Shown here piece by piece: positions 8,840 through 17,922 of a DNA stretch of 64,000 bases; the first letter of the stretch is position 1, and every line of letters begins with the position of its first letter. This DNA comes from Streptomyces sp. SJL17-4 (GTDB taxonomy: Bacteria; Actinomycetota; Actinomycetes; Streptomycetales; Streptomycetaceae). Made by a program: the position numbers and the translations under genes. Location: positions 4,030,001 to 4,094,000 of the forward strand of contig NZ_CP104578.1 in assembly GCF_036826855.1 (NCBI RefSeq). Direction: 5' to 3'. Under the pieces are notes generated by a model, which was given only the letters and a program-made list of their open reading frames with translations, was not told the DNA's origin and did not search any database.

Positions 8840-9598
8840 TTACTTCTTGCCCTGGTTCTTGACCGCCTCGATGGCCGCCGCCGCGGCCTCCGGGTCGAGG
8901 TAGGTGCCGCCCGGGTTCAGGGGCTTGAAGTTCTCGTCCAGCTCGTAGGCGAGCGGGATGCCCGTCGGGATGTTGAGGCCCGCGATGGCCTCGTCCGAGA
9001 TGCCGTCGAGGTGCTTCACCAGCGCGCGGAGGCTGTTGCCGTGGGCGGCGATCAGGACCGTGCGGCCCGACAGGAGGTCCGGGACGATCGCGTCGTACCA
9101 GTACGGGAGCATCCGCTCCACGACGTCCTTCAGGCACTCGGTGTCCGGGCGCAGCTCCGGCGGGATCGTCGCGTAGCGCGCGTCGTGCGCCTGCGAGAAC
9201 TCGCTGTCGTCCGAGAGCGCCGGCGGCGGGGTGTCGTACGAGCGGCGCCACAGCATGAACTGCTCCTCGCCGAACTCGGCGAGCGTCTGGGCCTTGTCCT
9301 TGCCCTGGAGGGCGCCGTAGTGGCGCTCGTTGAGGCGCCACGAGCGGTTCACCGGGATCCAGTGGCGGTCCGCGGACTCCAGCGCGAGCTGGGCGGTGCG
9401 GATGGCGCGCTTCTGGAGGGAGGTGTGCAGTACGTCGGGGAGCAGGCCGGCGTCCTTGAGCAGCTCGCCGCCGCGCGTCGCCTCCTTCTCACCCTTCGCG
9501 GTGAGGTTCACGTCCACCCAACCGGTGAACAGATTCTTCTCGTTCCACTCGCTCTCGCCGTGGCGGAGGAGGATCAGCTTGTACGGTGCGTCGGCCAT
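8840..9598 (-). CDS. gpmA: 2,3-bisphosphoglycerate-dependent phosphoglycerate mutase
   Basis: Glycolytic enzyme interconverting 3- and 2-phosphoglycerate via a phosphohistidine. It has 252 residues from the ATG at 9598. The catalytic [10 protein letters not shown] motif lies near the N-terminus and the second histidine is in [12 protein letters not shown]. The substrate loop [16 protein letters not shown] is also visible. The 21 in-frame residues upstream are not family-like and were removed. It is divergent from an MFS transporter gene. Confidence 0.96.
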   Translation of the reverse strand: MADAPYKLILLRHGESEWNEKNLFTGWVDVNLTAKGEKEATRGGELLKDAGLLPDVLHTSLQKRAIRTAQLALESADRHWIPVNRSWRLNERHYGALQGKDKAQTLAEFGEEQFMLWRRSYDTPPPALSDDSEFSQAHDARYATIPPELRPDTECLKDVVERMLPYWYDAIVPDLLSGRTVLIAAHGNSLRALVKHLDGISDEAIAGLNIPTGIPLAYELDENFKPLNPGGTYLDPEAAAAAIEAVKNQGKK

Positions 9599-9615
9599 GC
9601 GTACGAGCCTAATGG

Positions 9616-9701
9616 ACCTCTGACGATTGACGCGCGTCGTCAATCCGCTGGCGTCCGGCACCTGAGATGCGTAAGTTACGAGAGCCGTCAGAGGTACTTA
9701 C
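9616..9701. promoter_or_regulatory. Nested inverted repeats in the gpmA/MFS promoter region
   Basis: Three inverted repeats lie in the 126-bp divergent gap. GATTGACG (9625-9632) pairs with 9638-9645, ACCTCTGACG (9616-9625) pairs with 9686-9695, and GTAAGT (9671-9676) pairs with 9696-9701. They could be operators for a dimeric regulator acting on the transporter. No cognate regulator is encoded next to it. Confidence 0.4.
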
Positions 9702-9724
9702 AGATAGCAGGGGGCCGGCCACAT

Positions 9725-11053
9725 ATGTCCATCGACTCGCTCAGACGATCAGCCAGCGCGACCGTCTCCGGCCTCCCGCAGGGCTTCTGGTGGCTCTGGC
9801 TGTCGACCTTGGTCAATCGGACCGGGGCTTTCGTCCTGACGTTCCTCTCCCTGTATCTGACGGTGGAACTCGGGCACTCGGCATGGTTCGCCGGTCTCGT
9901 CGTCGCCCTCCACGGCCTCGGCGGCGTCGCCGGTTCCCCGCTCGGCGGCATGCTCACCGACCGCTGGGGCCGCCGCCCCACCATGGTCACCATGCACCTC
10001 GCGGCCGCCGCGTCCGCCGCCGCCCTCGCCGTCGTCACCAGCGCCTGGGCCATCGCGACGGTCGTCCTCCTCATGGGCGTCGCCATGCAGGCCGTCCGCC
10101 CCTCCATCAACGCCACCATCGCCGACATGGTCCCCGCCCACGACGTGCGCCGGGCCTACGCCCTCAACTACTGGGCCCTCAACCTCGGCTTCGCCATCGC
10201 CTCCATCGGCGGCGGCGCCGCGATCTTCCTCGGTTACCGGACGCTGTTCGTCGTCGATGCCATCGCCACCACCCTGTGCGCCGTCATCGTCTTCCTCCGC
10301 CTCCCCGAGACCCGTCCCGAGGCCCGGACCGACAAGGCCGGCAAGCCGGTCGCCGAGGCCAAGGTCAGCATGCTCACCGTGCTGCGCGACGCGCCCTTCC
10401 GCACCCTCGTCCTCATCAACCTCCTCGTCTGCCTCGTCTTCACCGCGCCCTGGATCGGTCTCCCCCTCACCATGGCGGACAAGGGCCTCTCGCCCTCCTC
10501 CTACGGTGTCGTCATCGCCGTCAACGGCATCGTGATCGTCGGCTTCCAGCTCCTCGTCAACAAGCTGACCGACAAGCGCTCCCCCGTCCTCCTGCTCACC
10601 CTCTCCTCGCTCCTCTTCGCCCTCGGCACCGGCGCCACCGCCCTCGCCGGCTCCTCCGTGGTGGCCTTCGCCGCGACCGTCGTCGTCTGGACCGTCGGCG
10701 AGATGATCCACGTCCCGACGAACGCCGCCGCCACCGCCCGCCTCGCCCCCGAACACGCCCGTGGCCGCTACCAGGGCGTCATGGGCATGTCCTGGGCCGT
10801 CGCCGGTTTCGTCGCCCCGATCGGTGCCGGCGCGATCGTCAGCGGCCCCGGCCCGAACGTCCTGTGGGCGGCGACCTTCGCGATCGGCGTGCTCGCCGCC
10901 GTCGGGTACACGACCCGGCTGCGCAAGGCCCTCGCCGACGACAGCACCGGTGACGGCACCGAGGACAGCGCCGTCGACAGCACCGGTGACGGCACCGGTG
11001 ACGGCGACCGTGTCGGTGTCGACTCCGCCGGGAAGGACCCCGTCAGCGCCTGA
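9725..11053 (+). CDS. MFS transporter (12-TM, drug-efflux type)
   Basis: 442-residue major facilitator with about 12 predicted membrane helices. The cytoplasmic loop 2-3 motif GGMLTDRWGRRPTM matches the MFS motif A (G-x3-D-x2-G-R-R). The C-terminal tail after the last helix is a hydrophilic low-complexity stretch of Asp/Ser/Thr/Gly repeats (DSTGDGT-like), encoded by tandem GACAGCACCGGTGACGGC-type repeats at about 10940-11010. The ATG at 9725 begins the first credible amphipathic segment; the longer in-frame extension is antisense to gpmA. The substrate is unknown. Confidence 0.88.
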   Translation: MSIDSLRRSASATVSGLPQGFWWLWLSTLVNRTGAFVLTFLSLYLTVELGHSAWFAGLVVALHGLGGVAGSPLGGMLTDRWGRRPTMVTMHLAAAASAAALAVVTSAWAIATVVLLMGVAMQAVRPSINATIADMVPAHDVRRAYALNYWALNLGFAIASIGGGAAIFLGYRTLFVVDAIATTLCAVIVFLRLPETRPEARTDKAGKPVAEAKVSMLTVLRDAPFRTLVLINLLVCLVFTAPWIGLPLTMADKGLSPSSYGVVIAVNGIVIVGFQLLVNKLTDKRSPVLLLTLSSLLFALGTGATALAGSSVVAFAATVVVWTVGEMIHVPTNAAATARLAPEHARGRYQGVMGMSWAVAGFVAPIGAGAIVSGPGPNVLWAATFAIGVLAAVGYTTRLRKALADDSTGDGTEDSAVDSTGDGTGDGDRVGVDSAGKDPVSA

Positions 11054-11957
11054 CGGACGCCCCTCTACGTACGAGACCGAACCCGCTCCCCTCCCTGCGC
11101 ACTTCGGCGAAGCCCGACCCGCCGAAGTGCGCGGGCACGACCAGCTCCCGTTCGTCGGCGGCCCGTTCGAGGATCCGGCGGCGGCTCACCGCCGCCCCTC
11201 GCGCGTCCAGGCAGAAGCAGCTGTTGTGCGCGGGGTCGAGGATCTGCACGGGACTGTGCAGCAGGTCCCCGACGAAGACCGCCCGCTCCCCCGCCGACGC
11301 GAGCCGCAGCACGGCCGAGCCGGGTGTGTGGCCGGGCGCGGACTCCAGGGTGAGGTGTTCGTCGATGCGGTGGACGCCGTCCCAGAGCACGGTCCGCCCC
11401 GCGCGGTGGAGGGGCGCGACGCTGTCCTCGTAGACGAAGCGGTCGGCCCGGTCGCGGCCGCCGCCGTAGGCGTTGTCCGGCCCGAAGTGGGCGTCGTCGG
11501 CCGCCGGTACGAGGTACTCGGCGCGCGGGAAGGTCGGCACCCACTCTCGGCCCTCGGCCCGGGTGTTCCAGCCGACGTGGTCGGCGTGCAGATGGGTGTT
11601 GACGACGACGTCCACGTCCTCGGGACGGACCCCGGCCCGTTCGAGGATGCCGAGGAAGTCCCCCTGCCAGTGGTGGAACTGCGGCGAGCCGGGACGCTCG
11701 CGCCCGTTGCCCACCCCGGTGTCGACCAGAATCGTCCGTCCCCCGCTGCGCAGCACCCACGTCTGCAGCGCCATGACCGCCCGGTCGCTCTCCGGATCCC
11801 AGTGGTCCGGCGCCAGCCAGTCCTCGTTGTCCTTCCAGGTCTCCCGGCCGGCCGAGGGGACGAGCTCGCCGACGGTCGCGAACGGACCCTGCCACTCGAC
11901 GACCCGGATGACCTCGACGTCCCCCACCACCATGCGCTGTGCGCTCTCCTGTGTCAT
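11043..11957 (-). CDS. Metallo-beta-lactamase-fold hydrolase
   Basis: 304-residue MBL-fold metallohydrolase. The metal-binding H-x-H-x-D-H motif is present as THLHADHVGW, with further ligands in SAPGHTP and a late VVPAHFGG. The extended N-terminal region and insertion around AHFGPDNAYGGGRDRAD resemble the lactonase/aryl hydrolase branch, but the substrate cannot be told. The ATG at 11957 was preferred to an upstream in-frame codon. It is divergent from an AraC-family gene that probably regulates it. Its 3' end overlaps the MFS gene's end by 11 nt. Confidence 0.88.
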   Translation of the reverse strand: MTQESAQRMVVGDVEVIRVVEWQGPFATVGELVPSAGRETWKDNEDWLAPDHWDPESDRAVMALQTWVLRSGGRTILVDTGVGNGRERPGSPQFHHWQGDFLGILERAGVRPEDVDVVVNTHLHADHVGWNTRAEGREWVPTFPRAEYLVPAADDAHFGPDNAYGGGRDRADRFVYEDSVAPLHRAGRTVLWDGVHRIDEHLTLESAPGHTPGSAVLRLASAGERAVFVGDLLHSPVQILDPAHNSCFCLDARGAAVSRRRILERAADERELVVPAHFGGSGFAEVRREGSGFGLVRRGASVRR

Positions 11958-12071
11958 GCCCTCGACGTTAGGGAGCGCACATGAGCCTCTCAATGCCCGT
12001 ACGGCTCCGCCGGATACGCGTACGTCTCAACACGTCTCGGCACACCACGCCGGACGGCCTACGCTGGCGCG

Positions 12072-13043
12072 ATGGACGTGGTGAGCGACGCGATCTCGGC
12101 CGTACGGATCGGGCGGCCCTCCTCCCAGCGGGTGCGGGTCGGCGGGAGCTGGTGCACCCGCCTCGCCCCGTACGACGGCGCGGGCTTCCACGTCGTCCTG
12201 GAGGGGCACTGCCGGCTGCTGCCCGACGGCGGCGACCCGGTCGAACTCGGCCCGGGGGACGCCGTCCTGCTGCCGCACGGGACCGGGCACGTGATCGCCG
12301 ACGGATCCGCCGACGCGGCGAGGCTCGCGCGCGCCGTGCCCTTCGAGCGGTGGCTGGACGGGACCTTGTCACGGCCGCCGTCCGAGGAGGGCGCCGTGGT
12401 CGAGATGCTGTGCGGCAAGTACCGGCTCGACCGCAGCCACGTCCATCCGCTGCTCGCGGAACTCCCCCCGCTCGTCCATCTGCCGAACCGGGCCGACCAG
12501 GCCGGCGACACCGGCGGCGCCGATCCCGGTCTCCGCTCCGCCATCGCCCTGCTCGGCCACGAGGTGGCCGAGCGGCTTCCCGGCTCCGGGGTCGCGCTGC
12601 CGAGCCTGCTCGACCTGCTCCTCGTCTACATGATCCGTTCCTGGACGGCGGAGAACGCCGCCACGGGAAGCCGGGTCGGCACGGCCGGAACCTGGCCGGC
12701 CGCCCTCGGCGACCCGGTGACCGCCGCCGCCCTGCGGGCCCTGCACACCGACCCGGCCGCTCCGTGGACCAACGACCTCCTCGCGGCCGAGGCCGGGGTC
12801 TCCCGCCCCACCCTGGCCCGCCGCTTCACCGCCCTCGTCGGCCGGCCCCCGATGGCGTACCTCACCTGGTGGCGGCTGACCCGCGCCGCCGGTCTGCTCC
12901 GGGACACCCGGGACCCGTTGGCCTCCGTCGCACGACGCGTCGGCTACAGCACGCCGTACGCCTTCTCGCACGCCTTCCGGCGGGAGTTCGGCACGACCCC
13001 GGGGCAGTACCGGGCGGGCCTGGCCGCGGCTACCGCCGACTGA
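12072..13043 (+). CDS. AraC-family regulator with cupin sensor domain
   Basis: 323 residues. The N-terminal part (about 1-170) has a cupin_6-like fold (VVLEGHCRLLPDGGDPVELGPGDAVLLPHGTGH). The C-terminal part carries two helix-turn-helix motifs, with LAAEAGVSRPTLARRF and VARRVGYSTPYAFSHAFRREFG, and ends in the typical GxxPxxYR. It probably controls the divergent hydrolase gene, 114 bp away. The 3' end overlaps the convergent beta-helix gene by 14 nt. Confidence 0.9.
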   Translation: MDVVSDAISAVRIGRPSSQRVRVGGSWCTRLAPYDGAGFHVVLEGHCRLLPDGGDPVELGPGDAVLLPHGTGHVIADGSADAARLARAVPFERWLDGTLSRPPSEEGAVVEMLCGKYRLDRSHVHPLLAELPPLVHLPNRADQAGDTGGADPGLRSAIALLGHEVAERLPGSGVALPSLLDLLLVYMIRSWTAENAATGSRVGTAGTWPAALGDPVTAAALRALHTDPAAPWTNDLLAAEAGVSRPTLARRFTALVGRPPMAYLTWWRLTRAAGLLRDTRDPLASVARRVGYSTPYAFSHAFRREFGTTPGQYRAGLAAATAD

Positions 13044-14700
13044 GCGCGCGCTGTGCCTCGTACAGGTTCCCCGGGCGCACCGACCCCGGGCTTCCGTACG
13101 CCTCCACGCGCGCGTGGAGCTCGCCCGTGAAGTCCGGGACGTCGGTCTGGTCGAATTCGCGGACCTCGCTGATGCCGACCGTCGCGCTGTACGGGGCGAT
13201 GGTGTCGATCTTCACCAGGCCGGCCCGGCCGTTCGTCACCGTCACGTTCCAGTGGGCGAACCGGGCCCCGTAGAGGGGACCGGCGGAGGCGTCGCCGCCG
13301 TGCCGGCCGTTGTTCTCGACGGTGATCTCGGTCCGTACGTTCGCGAAGGGCATGCCCCGGTGGGTGTCGAAGGTGCCCATCTCCATCACGCCGCGCGACC
13401 AGACGTTGTAGCTGGACAGGCCTTCGACGTTGATGCCGTGGAGCTGGGTGCCGGCCGGGGCGGGGACCGTACGGGCCGCGATGCGGAAGTCCTCGATCAG
13501 GTTGTCGTGCGCGCCCTCCCGGCAGAAGTACGGGTGGTGGGAGCCGCGCCCCTCCACCCGCGTACGGCGCAGGGTGCAGGCGGAGGCGGCGACGAGCCCG
13601 AAGCCGTTGTCGACGTGCCGGACCACCACGTCCTCCGCCCAGCAGTCGTACGCGCCCTGGAAGGTGACGCCGTTGTAGCCCTTGTCGAGGAGGTGCGGGG
13701 ACTGCGGGGTCTCCACCGCCTCCAGGGTCAGGCCCACCACCCCCGAGTCGGTGAGTGCCTCGGCCCCTGAGATCAGCCGGGGGTCCCACTCCGGGCGCGC
13801 GTCGAGCGGGAGGGGGCGCTCCAGGGTGACCGTCCGGCCGCGTACGGCGGTGATCCGTACGGGCCACTCGTAGGGGACGTAGCTGGTCAGCTTCGTCTTG
13901 TCGTCCCAGACGTACGCCTCCGGGCCCGCGCCGCCGCCCGCCATGTGCTCCAGGAGCGTGTGGTCGGCGTCGTCGGCGAGGCGGAGGACGACGAGTCGGC
14001 CGCGCCGGAGGGCCGAGGGGTCGTCGACCGTGACCGTACGGTCGCCCCGGCGGCCCGGCCGGACGGTCGTCAGGGTGCTCCACTCGTCGCGCTTGTTGCC
14101 GGTCCAGCCCTCGAAGGGCCAGGCCCGGCCCCGTATCGCGGCGACGAGGGAGGCGTGCCGGGCCTGCGGGGAGAGCCAGATCAGGCCGCCGGCCCAGGAC
14201 CAGGAGGACTTGTCTCCGCCGTAGCGGGAGCCGTACGGGCCGATCAGTTCGGTGAGGTGCCGGGTGGCGAGCAGTGTCGTCCGGCCGGAGCCCGCGCCGC
14301 GCAGGACGACGCCGCTGTGGCCGATCCGCAGGTAGTCGTCGATGCGGTACGTGCCCGGCGGGAGGAGGACCGTGCCGCCGCCGCGCTCCCCCGCCTCCGC
14401 GAGGGCGCGGTTGATCGCGGGCGCCGAGTCGGTGCCGTGCACATCGGACGCTCCGCGGCGGGCGTCGGGCACGGCCCCGTGGGCGAGGGCGTTCGCGACG
14501 ACGCGGGGGCGGGGTGCGCGGCGGGCGCCGCCGTGGGCGCCGGCCCGGCCCACGTAGGGGATCTGGGGGTGGGTGTAGGGGGCTGCCTCGAACTCCCGCC
14601 AGAGAGGGGTGGAGCGGGCGGGTGTGGTGAAACCCGTCGTGCCCGCCGCTCCCGCCACTGCCACCGCGCCGCCGACGAACTGCCTTCTGCTGAGTGCCAT
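13030..14700 (-). CDS. Tat-exported right-handed beta-helix protein (pectate lyase/GH55-like)
   Basis: 556 residues starting at an ATG that gives a Tat signal (SRRQFVGGAVAVAG, with twin Arg). The body contains a pectate-lyase-3-like start, where AINRALAEAGERGGGTVLLPPGTYRIDDYLRIGHSGVVLRG is typical of an N-terminal beta-helix turn. Repeated helical rungs follow (DSGVVGLTLEAV, YNGVTFQGAYDCWAEDVVVRHVDNGF, SACTLRRTRVEG). It is likely an extracellular polysaccharide lyase or hydrolase; the catalytic class cannot be set. Its 3' end overlaps the AraC gene tail-to-tail by 14 nt. Confidence 0.85.
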   Translation of the reverse strand: MALSRRQFVGGAVAVAGAAGTTGFTTPARSTPLWREFEAAPYTHPQIPYVGRAGAHGGARRAPRPRVVANALAHGAVPDARRGASDVHGTDSAPAINRALAEAGERGGGTVLLPPGTYRIDDYLRIGHSGVVLRGAGSGRTTLLATRHLTELIGPYGSRYGGDKSSWSWAGGLIWLSPQARHASLVAAIRGRAWPFEGWTGNKRDEWSTLTTVRPGRRGDRTVTVDDPSALRRGRLVVLRLADDADHTLLEHMAGGGAGPEAYVWDDKTKLTSYVPYEWPVRITAVRGRTVTLERPLPLDARPEWDPRLISGAEALTDSGVVGLTLEAVETPQSPHLLDKGYNGVTFQGAYDCWAEDVVVRHVDNGFGLVAASACTLRRTRVEGRGSHHPYFCREGAHDNLIEDFRIAARTVPAPAGTQLHGINVEGLSSYNVWSRGVMEMGTFDTHRGMPFANVRTEITVENNGRHGGDASAGPLYGARFAHWNVTVTNGRAGLVKIDTIAPYSATVGISEVREFDQTDVPDFTGELHARVEAYGSPGSVRPGNLYEAQRALSRR

Positions 14701-14785
14701 GAACCTGAGCCCTTCACGTATATGAACGGTGTTCAGATCTGCGTTGGGCGTGAGCATGGCAGCAGAAGGCCCCTGCGGGAAGAGG

Positions 14786-15298
14786 TCAGTTGGCAGGCTT
14801 CTCGGAGGACTTCTGGGTCAGGTTCTTGAACGCGTCGAGGTTGCGGGTCGACTCGCCGCGCGAGACCCGCCACTCGTACTCGCGCCGGATCGCCGACGCG
14901 AAGCCCAGCTCCAGGAGCGTGTTGAAGTCGCCGTCCGCCGCCTCCAGGACCGAGCCGAGCAGCCGGTCCAGCTCCTCGGGCGTGACGGCGGAGAGCGGCA
15001 GCTTGCCGGCCAGGTAGATGTCGCCGAGGCCGTCGATCGCGTAACCCACGCCGTACAGCTTGAGGTTGCGCTCGAGCAGCCAGCGGTGGACGCCCCCCTC
15101 GTTCTCGTCCGGGTGGCGGATGACGAAGGCGTTGAGGGAGAGCGAGTGGCGTCCGACGCGCAGGGAGAGCGTGGTGAAGAGCTTGCGCGTGCCGGGGAGT
15201 TTGACCACGTAGGAGCCCGGTTCGGGGGACTCCCACTCCAGTTCCGCGTCCTTGAACGTGTCCTCGACGATCCGCCGGACGTCCTCGAGATCAGCCAT
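14786..15298 (-). CDS. YbjN domain-containing protein
   Basis: 170-residue soluble protein of the YbjN family (bacterial sensory-transduction-regulator-like, T3SS-chaperone-like fold). Recognisable segments are [48 protein letters not shown] and [22 protein letters not shown]. Its ATG overlaps the mshA stop region by 8 nt, so it is cotranscribed and translationally coupled with mycothiol synthesis. This is a conserved actinobacterial arrangement. The function is not established. Confidence 0.9.
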   Translation of the reverse strand: MADLEDVRRIVEDTFKDAELEWESPEPGSYVVKLPGTRKLFTTLSLRVGRHSLSLNAFVIRHPDENEGGVHRWLLERNLKLYGVGYAIDGLGDIYLAGKLPLSAVTPEELDRLLGSVLEAADGDFNTLLELGFASAIRREYEWRVSRGESTRNLDAFKNLTQKSSEKPAN

Positions 15299-16658
15299 GG
15301 TGGGAGCGTACGCGACGGCGGTTCTCGCGCAGCCGGTGGTCGTGCACGGCAGCCGTGTACACATCCGCCGTGCCCGAGGCCGCCGTGTCCCAGCCGAAGG
15401 ACCCGGCGTGCAGGGCCGCCGCCGCGCCCATCCGCGCCGAGAGGGACGGGTCCGCCACGAAACGGCCGAGCGCGCGGGCGTAGTCCACCGGGTCGTGCCC
15501 CTGGACGAGGAAACCGGTCACGTCGTCCCGTACGGCCACGGGCAGGCCGCCCACCGCCGCTGCGACGACCGGGGTGCCGGCCGCCTGCGCCTCGATGGCG
15601 ACCAGACCGAAGGACTCGCTGTAGGACGGCATGACGAGGACGCTCGCCGCGCGGAACCAGTCGGCGAGCCGGTCCTGGCCCACCGGCGGGTGGAACCGCA
15701 CGATGTCCGCGATGCCCAGCCGGGCGGCCAGCTTCTGCAGCCCCTCCGGCTTCGCCAGACCGCTGCCGCTCGGGCCGCCCACCACAGGAACGATCATGCG
15801 GGAGCGCAGCGAGGGGTCCCGGTCGAGGAGCTCGGCGGCGGCGCGCAGCAGGATGTCCGGGGCCTTCAGCGGCTGGATGCGGCCGGCGAAGACCGGTATG
15901 AAGGCGTCCTGCGGCAGCCCGAGCCGGGCGCGGGCGGCGGCGCGGCCGTCGGCGGGGCGGAAGTGGTCGAGGTTGACGCCCGGGTGGACGACCGCGATCT
16001 TGCCGGGGTCCGCGTCGTAGAAACGGGCGAGCTCGTCGGCCTCCTCGGCCGTGTTCGCGATCAGCCGGTCGGCGGCGTCGACGATCTGCGTCTCGCCGAT
16101 CACCCGGGCGGCGGGCTCGGGGGTGTCGCCCTCGGCGAGCGCCGCGTTCTTGACCTTCGCCATGGTGTGCATGGCGTGGACCAGCGGGACGCCCCAGCGC
16201 TCGGCGGCCAGCCAGCCGACGTGGCCGGAGAGCCAGTAGTGGGAGTGGACCAGGTCGTAGTGGCCGGGCCGGTGGCCCGCCCAGGCCTGCATCACGCCGT
16301 GCGTGAAGGCACAGAGCTGCGCCGGCAGCTCCTCCTTGGCCAGGCCCTCGTACGGGCCGGCGTCGACGTGCCGGACGAGGACGCCGGGGGTGAGCTCGAC
16401 CACCGGGGGAAGGCCGCCGGTGGTGGCCCGGGTGAAGATCTCGACCTCGATGTCGATGGCGGCGAGTCGTTTCGCCAGCTCGACGATGTAGACGTTCATG
16501 CCGCCCGCGTCGCCCGTGCCGGGCTGGTGCAGCGGGGAGGTGTGGACGCTGAGCATGGCCACGCGGCGCGGGGTGCGGCTTCGGCCGGGGAGCCGGAGCC
16601 TGGCCTGCGCCGGGTGCCGGTGCCGGGTACCGGCGAACCGGGACACGTACTGGCTCAC
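15291..16658 (-). CDS. mshA: D-inositol-3-phosphate glycosyltransferase (mycothiol)
   Basis: Family 4 glycosyltransferase that transfers GlcNAc from UDP-GlcNAc to inositol 3-phosphate, the first step of mycothiol synthesis. The MshA signatures [30 protein letters not shown] and [21 protein letters not shown] (nucleotide-sugar E-x7-E) are all visible. I chose the GTG at 16658 (VSQYVSRF...) because it matches known streptomycete MshA starts. Longer in-frame starts at 16691 and 16736 are possible. With mshD near 60 kb, the window encodes two steps of this thiol pathway. Confidence 0.94.
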   Translation of the reverse strand: MSQYVSRFAGTRHRHPAQARLRLPGRSRTPRRVAMLSVHTSPLHQPGTGDAGGMNVYIVELAKRLAAIDIEVEIFTRATTGGLPPVVELTPGVLVRHVDAGPYEGLAKEELPAQLCAFTHGVMQAWAGHRPGHYDLVHSHYWLSGHVGWLAAERWGVPLVHAMHTMAKVKNAALAEGDTPEPAARVIGETQIVDAADRLIANTAEEADELARFYDADPGKIAVVHPGVNLDHFRPADGRAAARARLGLPQDAFIPVFAGRIQPLKAPDILLRAAAELLDRDPSLRSRMIVPVVGGPSGSGLAKPEGLQKLAARLGIADIVRFHPPVGQDRLADWFRAASVLVMPSYSESFGLVAIEAQAAGTPVVAAAVGGLPVAVRDDVTGFLVQGHDPVDYARALGRFVADPSLSARMGAAAALHAGSFGWDTAASGTADVYTAAVHDHRLRENRRRVRSHHG

Positions 16659-16808
16659 GTCGGCGGTCCTTCCGCTCGGGGGCGAACGCATCGGGTCCGA
16701 CGCGTCGGGGCATGACGGCGGAAGGGCGTGGTGCACCCTCCGGCCTGGACAACACCGGAACCGAGCCTTTCATTTCCGTCGACGATGCCGCTTTGCCAAT
16801 TCATTGCC

Positions 16809-16864
16809 GGGGCGCACCACCCGGGGCGCACCGCCCGGGGCGCACCGCCCGGGGCGCACCACCC
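16809..16864. repeat. Four tandem 14-bp repeats upstream of mshA
   Basis: Four head-to-tail copies of GGGGCGCACC(A/G)CCC start at 16809, 16823, 16837 and 16851. They lie in the divergent gap between mshA and a methyltransferase gene, where they could influence either promoter. There are no spacers, so this is not a CRISPR array. Confidence 0.85.
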
Positions 16865-16921
16865 TCCACCCCCATGACCGGGGGCGCCCCGCCCCTTACC
16901 CCCACCCCGTAACCTTTCGGC

Positions 16922-17716
16922 ATGGCCCCGCGCACCACCCGCCCCGTCGGCACCCCGACCCGCGGGACCACCAACCCCAACCGTCTGCGCCGCATGGACC
17001 GCTGGATCGCCGCCGTCCACGGGCCCGCCCTGCGCCGCTCCCCCGAGCCGCCGATCGCCGTCGACCTCGGGTACGGGGCCGCCCCCTGGACCGCCGTCGA
17101 GCTCCTCGCCCGGCTGCGCACGGCCGAACCCCGCACCCGTCTCTACGGCATCGAGATCGAGCCCGCCCGCGTCGAGGCCGCGAAGCCGTACGAGCACGAG
17201 GGCCTCTCGTTCCTGCACGGCGGCTTCGAGGTGCCCGTGCCCGGCCGGGTCGCCCTGATCCGGGCGGCGAACGTGCTGCGCCAGTACGACGAGGAGCAGG
17301 TCACGGCCGTCTGGCAGCGGCTCTGCGGGCGGCTCGCGCCGGGCGGGCTGCTCGTGGAGGGCACCTGCGACGAGATCGGGCGCCGGCACGTCTGGGTCGC
17401 GCTCGACGCGAGCGGGCCGCGGACGGTGACCTTCGCGACCCGGCTCGGTTCGCTCGACCGGCCGTCGGACCTGGCGGAGCGGCTGCCGAAGGCCCTGATC
17501 CACCGCAATGTGCCGGGCGAGCCGGTGCACGCGTTCCTGCGGGACTTCGACCGGGCGTGGGCGGCGGCGGCCCCGTACGCCTCGCTCGGCGCGCGACAGC
17601 GGTGGATCCGCTCGGCCCGCGACCTGGCGGCGGACTGGCCGCTGACGGACGGGCCCCGGCGGTGGCGGCAGGGCGAGGTGACGGTGCGGTGGGAGGCGCT
17701 GGCGCCGCGGACGTGA
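16922..17716 (+). CDS. Class I SAM-dependent methyltransferase-like protein
   Basis: 264 residues with a Rossmann methyltransferase layout. The SAM-binding strand and loop appear as AVDLGYGAAPWTAVELLARL, an unusual motif I with GYG and APW. The acidic residue of motif II is in YGIEIEPARVEAA, and a later strand is RLAPGGLLVEGTCDEIGR. The substrate is unknown. It is transcribed divergently from mshA, across the 14-bp repeats, and is conserved next to it in streptomycetes as far as I recall. Confidence 0.8.
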   Translation: MAPRTTRPVGTPTRGTTNPNRLRRMDRWIAAVHGPALRRSPEPPIAVDLGYGAAPWTAVELLARLRTAEPRTRLYGIEIEPARVEAAKPYEHEGLSFLHGGFEVPVPGRVALIRAANVLRQYDEEQVTAVWQRLCGRLAPGGLLVEGTCDEIGRRHVWVALDASGPRTVTFATRLGSLDRPSDLAERLPKALIHRNVPGEPVHAFLRDFDRAWAAAAPYASLGARQRWIRSARDLAADWPLTDGPRRWRQGEVTVRWEALAPRT

Positions 17717-17922
17717 GTGAACGAGACCTCTCTTTCCCCAACTGCCGCTGAATTTCCCGTACGTCGGGAACGCCCCGCACGTATCCCTCGTCCCCCGTGG
17801 GGGGAGCAGGCCCGACAGGCCCCGCTTTCCCCTGTTGCTTTACGGTTTCGCATGGCACTATCGCCAACGTCACCGCTAAGTTACTGACGGTAAATCAGAT
17901 TTGGTCACTTGAGGGGGAGCTC

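Noticed and set aside
9011..9724. N-terminal extension of the MFS transporter
   Set aside because: The in-frame extension is antisense to gpmA, Arg/Val-rich, and lacks membrane character; the ATG at 9725 starts the real protein.
10761..11984. Long plus-strand frame antisense to the MBL hydrolase
   Set aside because: It overlaps two well-supported genes in other frames and shows no domain pattern.
16809..16864. Possible CRISPR array
   Set aside because: Units are 14 bp and contiguous with no spacers, and no cas genes are in the window.
17717..17922. c-di-AMP (ydaO-type) riboswitch before the NlpC/P60 gene
   Set aside because: Such leaders are common for cell-wall hydrolases in Streptomyces, but I could not find the conserved core segments in this 206-bp gap.
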